This document shows, one piece after another, positions 5,900 to 8,761 of a DNA stretch of 8,761 bases. This stretch comes from Bacteroidota bacterium (GTDB lineage: Bacteria; Bacteroidota; Bacteroidia; Bacteroidales; VadinHA17): contig JADFUQ010000301.1 in assembly GCA_015222065.1 (NCBI GenBank), positions 1-8,761 on the forward strand, in the 5' to 3' direction. Numbering within the stretch: the stretch's first letter is position 1; every line of letters starts with the position of its first letter. The position numbers and the translations under genes are program-made. The notes beneath the pieces were generated by a model that was not told where the DNA came from, did not search any database, and saw only the letters and a program-made list of their open reading frames with translations.

Positions 5900-6466
5900 A
5901 TGAGAATCATCAATTTTGCCGGAAAGATCTTATTTGTAGTTGCACTATTCCTTATAGTTGTGGGTTGTGAAAAAGAAATAGAAAAAGACCCTTGCCTTAA
6001 AACCAAATGGCCCCAGGCAAAAGTGTTCGAGATAAAACTCGCCGGTCATGTTTTGGAGTCAAATCCGAATCTACCAGGAGGTACTCCCGGTTCACGGAAC
6101 CCAGTTGATTTTGAAAAAATGCTTGTTACCGGAACAATTGAGAAAGTTGATTGTTATGAACAAGAAGATAGTTTTTTTAATCTTGGAAATAGCTATATTA
6201 CAAAGGGTATCGATTTACCCGCACCAATTTACATACCTAATGTTGAAGTCTATTGGATAGGGCATGTTGTATATGTTTACAAGTTCGGGAATGATAAAGA
6301 CCACCTGAATATAAACATGACAGTTACGGTAACAATGATGGATAATCAATCATACATGTGTAATGTTTCTGAAGAAATTTATTATCCACAAATTGTGCAG
6401 GTACCCATGGAAAATTATTATTATATCCTCATGGAAATCTATTCTGATCAATGGGTTAAAGTATAA
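5900..6466 (+). CDS. Lipoprotein of unknown function
   Basis: The 188-residue product has a lipoprotein signal peptide: short basic start, hydrophobic core KILFVVALFLIVVGC, and lipobox VVGC with the lipidated Cys23. The residues after the Cys (EKEIEKD) are charged. In Bacteroidetes an acidic or charged stretch here can act as a surface-export signal, so an outer-membrane and perhaps outward-facing location is likely (inference). The remainder looks like a small beta-rich domain (FEIKLAGHVLESN, MLVTGTIEKVDCYEQ, VEVYWIGHVVYVYKF, LNINMTVTVTMMD) with three further Cys residues (Cys32, Cys85, Cys154). I do not recognise the family. The ATG at 5900 is the only start that gives a complete signal peptide. 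It precedes a secreted DUF1566-type protein by 55 bp on the same strand, so the two may be co-transcribed. Confidence 0.8.
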   Translation: MRIINFAGKILFVVALFLIVVGCEKEIEKDPCLKTKWPQAKVFEIKLAGHVLESNPNLPGGTPGSRNPVDFEKMLVTGTIEKVDCYEQEDSFFNLGNSYITKGIDLPAPIYIPNVEVYWIGHVVYVYKFGNDKDHLNINMTVTVTMMDNQSYMCNVSEEIYYPQIVQVPMENYYYILMEIYSDQWVKV

Positions 6467-6521
6467 CCGGATGATCCAATGGAAATTTTTATGGAAGAAT
6501 GACAATTAAATTTAGGATTCG

Positions 6522-7541
6522 ATGAAAAAAATACTTTTCATATCTTTAATAGTCATAGTGTCCGCAAGTCTTTATTCCCAAGCCCCGGAGGGTTTCAGTT
6601 ATCGCGCAATAGTACGAAATAACGCAGGGGAACCTATTGTTACACAAGCTGTCTCCTTCCGCTTCAGTATTCTTAAAGGAAGTCCTTTAGGAAATGTTGT
6701 CTATGGTGAAAAGCATGATGTAACTACAGATAAGTATGGAGCGGTATCACTTGTTATTGGTAACGGGACTGATAAAATTGGAGATTTTATTACAATTGAT
6801 TGGGGAGCTGACAACTATTTTTTAAAGGTTAAACTCGATACGACCGGTGGAACAAATTATACCTATATGGGTACAACGCAGTTGCAGAGTGTCCCTTATA
6901 CTTTATACGCCAAAACTGCTGCAAATGGGTTTAGTGGGAATTACAATGATCTGACGAACAAGCCTATAACCAACAGCTCCGAAACCAAAATTACAGTTGG
7001 AAACAATTTAATAATTTCCGGTTCCGGTACTATTGTTGAACCTTACTTATTAAATACCAGAACGCATTACATTGGTGAACAGTTTGGTGGAGGAATAGTG
7101 TTTTATGTATATGATAATGGGCAGCATGGTTTAATAGCACCCACAGCCGACCAGGACCCGGGGATAGAATGGTATAACGGAATAAAGAGATATACAAACA
7201 CCTCAGGTGATGGATTAGGTGCAGGTGCAATGAATACATCATTAATAATAGCCTTACAGACCACCGATAACCAGGTCGGTAATTTTGCTGCAAAAGTTTG
7301 TGCAGATTATTCTGTGACAGTTGATGGTGTCACCTATGGCGACTGGTACCTACCTTCAAAACATGAACTAGATTTATTGTTTAACCAAAAAACTATAGTC
7401 GGTGGTTTTGCAAATGATTACTACTGGAGTTCAACTGAATTCAGCAGCCACAGTGCCTGGAGCCAGAACTTCTCCATTGGTTTTCAATACAACCTGGATA
7501 AGAGCTTACCGTATGGCGTACGGGCTATCCGGGCTTTTTAA
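6522..7541 (+). CDS. Secreted protein with C-terminal DUF1566/Lcl-type domain
   Basis: The 339-residue product has a signal peptide (MKKILFISLIVIVSASLYSQ, cleavage near Ser19/Gln20). The N-terminal half (about 21-135) begins APEGFSYRAIVRNNAGEPIV and runs to MGTTQLQSVPYTLYAKTAA, a module widespread in secreted Bacteroidetes proteins. A short NYNDLTNKP linker (140-148) of the kind found between such modules follows. Residues about 182-339 match the DUF1566/Lcl_C domain: IGEQFGGGIVFYVYDNGQHGLIAP, then GDWYLPSKHELDLLF (273-287), YYWSSTE (300-306), AWSQNFSIGF and the closing YGVRAIRAF. The domain is related to C-type-lectin-like surface modules (FGE-sulfatase-like fold) and is often adhesive, but no ligand can be inferred. 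No T9SS sorting domain is present, so it would leave the cytoplasm through Sec and stay periplasmic or at the surface. It ends 21 bp from the stop of the convergent gene. Confidence 0.85.
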   Translation: MKKILFISLIVIVSASLYSQAPEGFSYRAIVRNNAGEPIVTQAVSFRFSILKGSPLGNVVYGEKHDVTTDKYGAVSLVIGNGTDKIGDFITIDWGADNYFLKVKLDTTGGTNYTYMGTTQLQSVPYTLYAKTAANGFSGNYNDLTNKPITNSSETKITVGNNLIISGSGTIVEPYLLNTRTHYIGEQFGGGIVFYVYDNGQHGLIAPTADQDPGIEWYNGIKRYTNTSGDGLGAGAMNTSLIIALQTTDNQVGNFAAKVCADYSVTVDGVTYGDWYLPSKHELDLLFNQKTIVGGFANDYYWSSTEFSSHSAWSQNFSIGFQYNLDKSLPYGVRAIRAF

Positions 7542-7562
7542 TAAATTTTGGAATCTAGTCAC

Positions 7563-8761
7563 TCACTTATTGATCATCAGTTTTTGAGCATCCAGGATTG
7601 AGCTACCTGATCTCAGTTCTACAATATAAATACCTGTATTAAGATAGTTTGGGATTTGTATATTTTTAATGCCTGGCTCTAACGAATCCTCGAAAACAAT
7701 CTTTCCAAATAAATCAATGAGCCTGATTACGTTAGGCTCCAGTGTAAGTTCTTCAATTGAAATATTAAAAAATTTTTGAGCAGGATTAGGGTAAATAATT
7801 ATGTTTCTTTTTTCGGTATCACCTGACCCTGAATTTTGCTGGAGGAAACCAAATATCTTAAATTCAGATATATTATTCCAGGTATTCAATGAGTTGCCAT
7901 GTCCAACCAGTCTTATATATGAGTATTCTATGTTGGTTTTTATTGCAGGAAAATCAAATATTTGTCTGTCTCCGGAGAAATTGCAGGAAGCCGCTTCGGT
8001 TAAAATTGGTTCCCAGATTAGATTATCCTTTGAGGCATAAATATCAAAGTACGACTCATACCTCTGTCCTTGTAAAAAAGCCAGCTCCAAATGGTTTATT
8101 TTAAATGGTACAGCAAACTTTAATAATAGCCATTGATTATCACCGTTAGCAGACCACTTTGTTGCAAGGTTACCATCTGTAACATTATCAGGATTATCAG
8201 GTACCTGATAATCACTTGCTTCAATGCTTGCTATTCTTGCTACAGCAAGTTCCGGTTTGTAGGGCAGAATACTGATTGGAATGCTGGAGGACTGAATGGC
8301 TCTACCGTCGTTAACCTTCAATATAAATTCGAAAACCTGCTCTGTGCTAACAACTGGAGAAAGAAATTGAATCTTCGAGCTATTAGTAGAAGATATGGGA
8401 ACATTATTTGGAACAGTCCATTCGTAGGTCAGAACATCATTGTTTAAATCATAACTACCCGATGCATCTATTTCACCAACAAAACCCGAATAAATGGTTG
8501 ACTCATTTATTATCACCAATATTGGCGGATCATTTGGCACAGTCGGGTCTAAACAATTATTTATCACTGATTGATCAGTAATATTTGCTGCTTCTCCACC
8601 TGTAGTAGTTTGTAACCAATTACTCCCAGGCTTATTATAAGAAACAGTTATATTATCACCAAAAACAACTGCAGTAGTTAGAGTTAGCAGAACCTTTTTA
8701 CTTGAGATGGCAACAGAACTAACATTCCTGTTAACTCCATTGACCTGAACATTGAATGCAG
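7563..8761 (-). CDS. T9SS cargo protein, C-terminal part (SwmB-like, PKD-like, F5/8C-like, sorting domain); 5' end outside window
   Basis: The frame stays open to the right edge, so the GTG at 8567 is only an internal codon; about 398 residues are visible. In order: an SwmB-like repeat (FNVQVNGVNRNVSSVAISS, KKVLLTLTTAVVFGDNITVSY, ending ITDQSVINN); a PKD/cadherin-like domain (IDASGSYDLNNDVLTYEWTV through VNDGRAIQSSSIPISI); an F5/8 type C (discoidin-like) domain (IEASDYQ...DGNLATKWSANGDNQWLLLKF through NISEFKIFG), a fold that often binds carbohydrate; and a type A T9SS sorting domain (IIIYPNPAQKFFNIS, VIRLIDLFGKIVFE, LNTGIYIVELRSG, AQKLMINK). The sorting domain directs passage through the outer membrane, after which it is normally removed and the protein released or attached to the surface. 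The discoidin-like domain hints at a polysaccharide-acting or polysaccharide-binding protein, but any catalytic region lies outside the window. Confidence 0.85.
   Translation of the reverse strand, partial: AFNVQVNGVNRNVSSVAISSKKVLLTLTTAVVFGDNITVSYNKPGSNWLQTTTGGEAANITDQSVINNCLDPTVPNDPPILVIINESTIYSGFVGEIDASGSYDLNNDVLTYEWTVPNNVPISSTNSSKIQFLSPVVSTEQVFEFILKVNDGRAIQSSSIPISILPYKPELAVARIASIEASDYQVPDNPDNVTDGNLATKWSANGDNQWLLLKFAVPFKINHLELAFLQGQRYESYFDIYASKDNLIWEPILTEAASCNFSGDRQIFDFPAIKTNIEYSYIRLVGHGNSLNTWNNISEFKIFGFLQQNSGSGDTEKRNIIIYPNPAQKFFNISIEELTLEPNVIRLIDLFGKIVFEDSLEPGIKNIQIPNYLNTGIYIVELRSGSSILDAQKLMINK

Noticed and set aside
8133..8447. Plus-strand 104-residue open frame
   Set aside because: Antisense to the T9SS cargo gene, whose domains are clear; no signal or motif of its own.
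8565..8567. GTG as start of the right-hand minus-strand gene
   Set aside because: The frame continues upstream without a stop to the window edge and encodes an SwmB-like domain, so the gene starts outside the window.

Overview
The window looks like chromosomal DNA of a member of the Bacteroidota (Bacteroidetes). It is AT-rich. It encodes a PorP/SprF-family outer-membrane protein and a cargo protein with a type IX secretion (T9SS) C-terminal sorting domain. It also carries a match to the Bacteroidetes promoter consensus (TTTG, 19 bp, TAnnTTTG) and the secreted-protein families typical of environmental members of the phylum. Genus cannot be decided from this sequence.

Left part (42-2440, minus strand): a two-gene operon. 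A PorP/SprF-like protein is followed 20 bp later by an exported protein with PD40 beta-propeller repeats, a six-copy ERLEA charged helix and a C-terminal SPOR-like domain. The pair resembles T9SS/gliding accessory modules, in which a PorP/SprF protein works with a periplasmic or surface PD40 protein.

Centre left (2441-4445): a 553-bp intergenic region with a good Bacteroidetes promoter and a leader of about 190 nt containing mutually exclusive hairpins. It leads into a complete initiating sugar-phosphate transferase (WbaP/WcaJ type) for surface polysaccharide. No other polysaccharide gene lies in the window.

Centre (4446-5899): about 1.45 kb without an intact gene. It holds (i) the decayed 3' end of a T9SS cargo gene on the minus strand, recognisable in two frames and with a stop inside its last residues; (ii) a roughly 535-bp element without a transposase, bounded by 26-bp imperfect terminal inverted repeats, with nested inverted repeats, hairpins and a 7-bp AAATAAC satellite; and (iii) an AT-rich stretch with small repeats upstream of the next gene.

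Right part (5900-8761): on the plus strand, a small lipoprotein of unknown function and, 55 bp downstream, a secreted two-part protein ending in a DUF1566/Lcl-type domain. Converging on it from the minus strand, with a 21-bp gap, is the 3' part of a large T9SS cargo protein (SwmB-like, PKD-like, discoidin-like and sorting domains) that runs off the right edge.

The common theme is the cell surface: outer-membrane and secretion accessory proteins, polysaccharide initiation, a lipoprotein and secreted proteins. The most unusual part is the composite repeat element next to the T9SS cargo relic.
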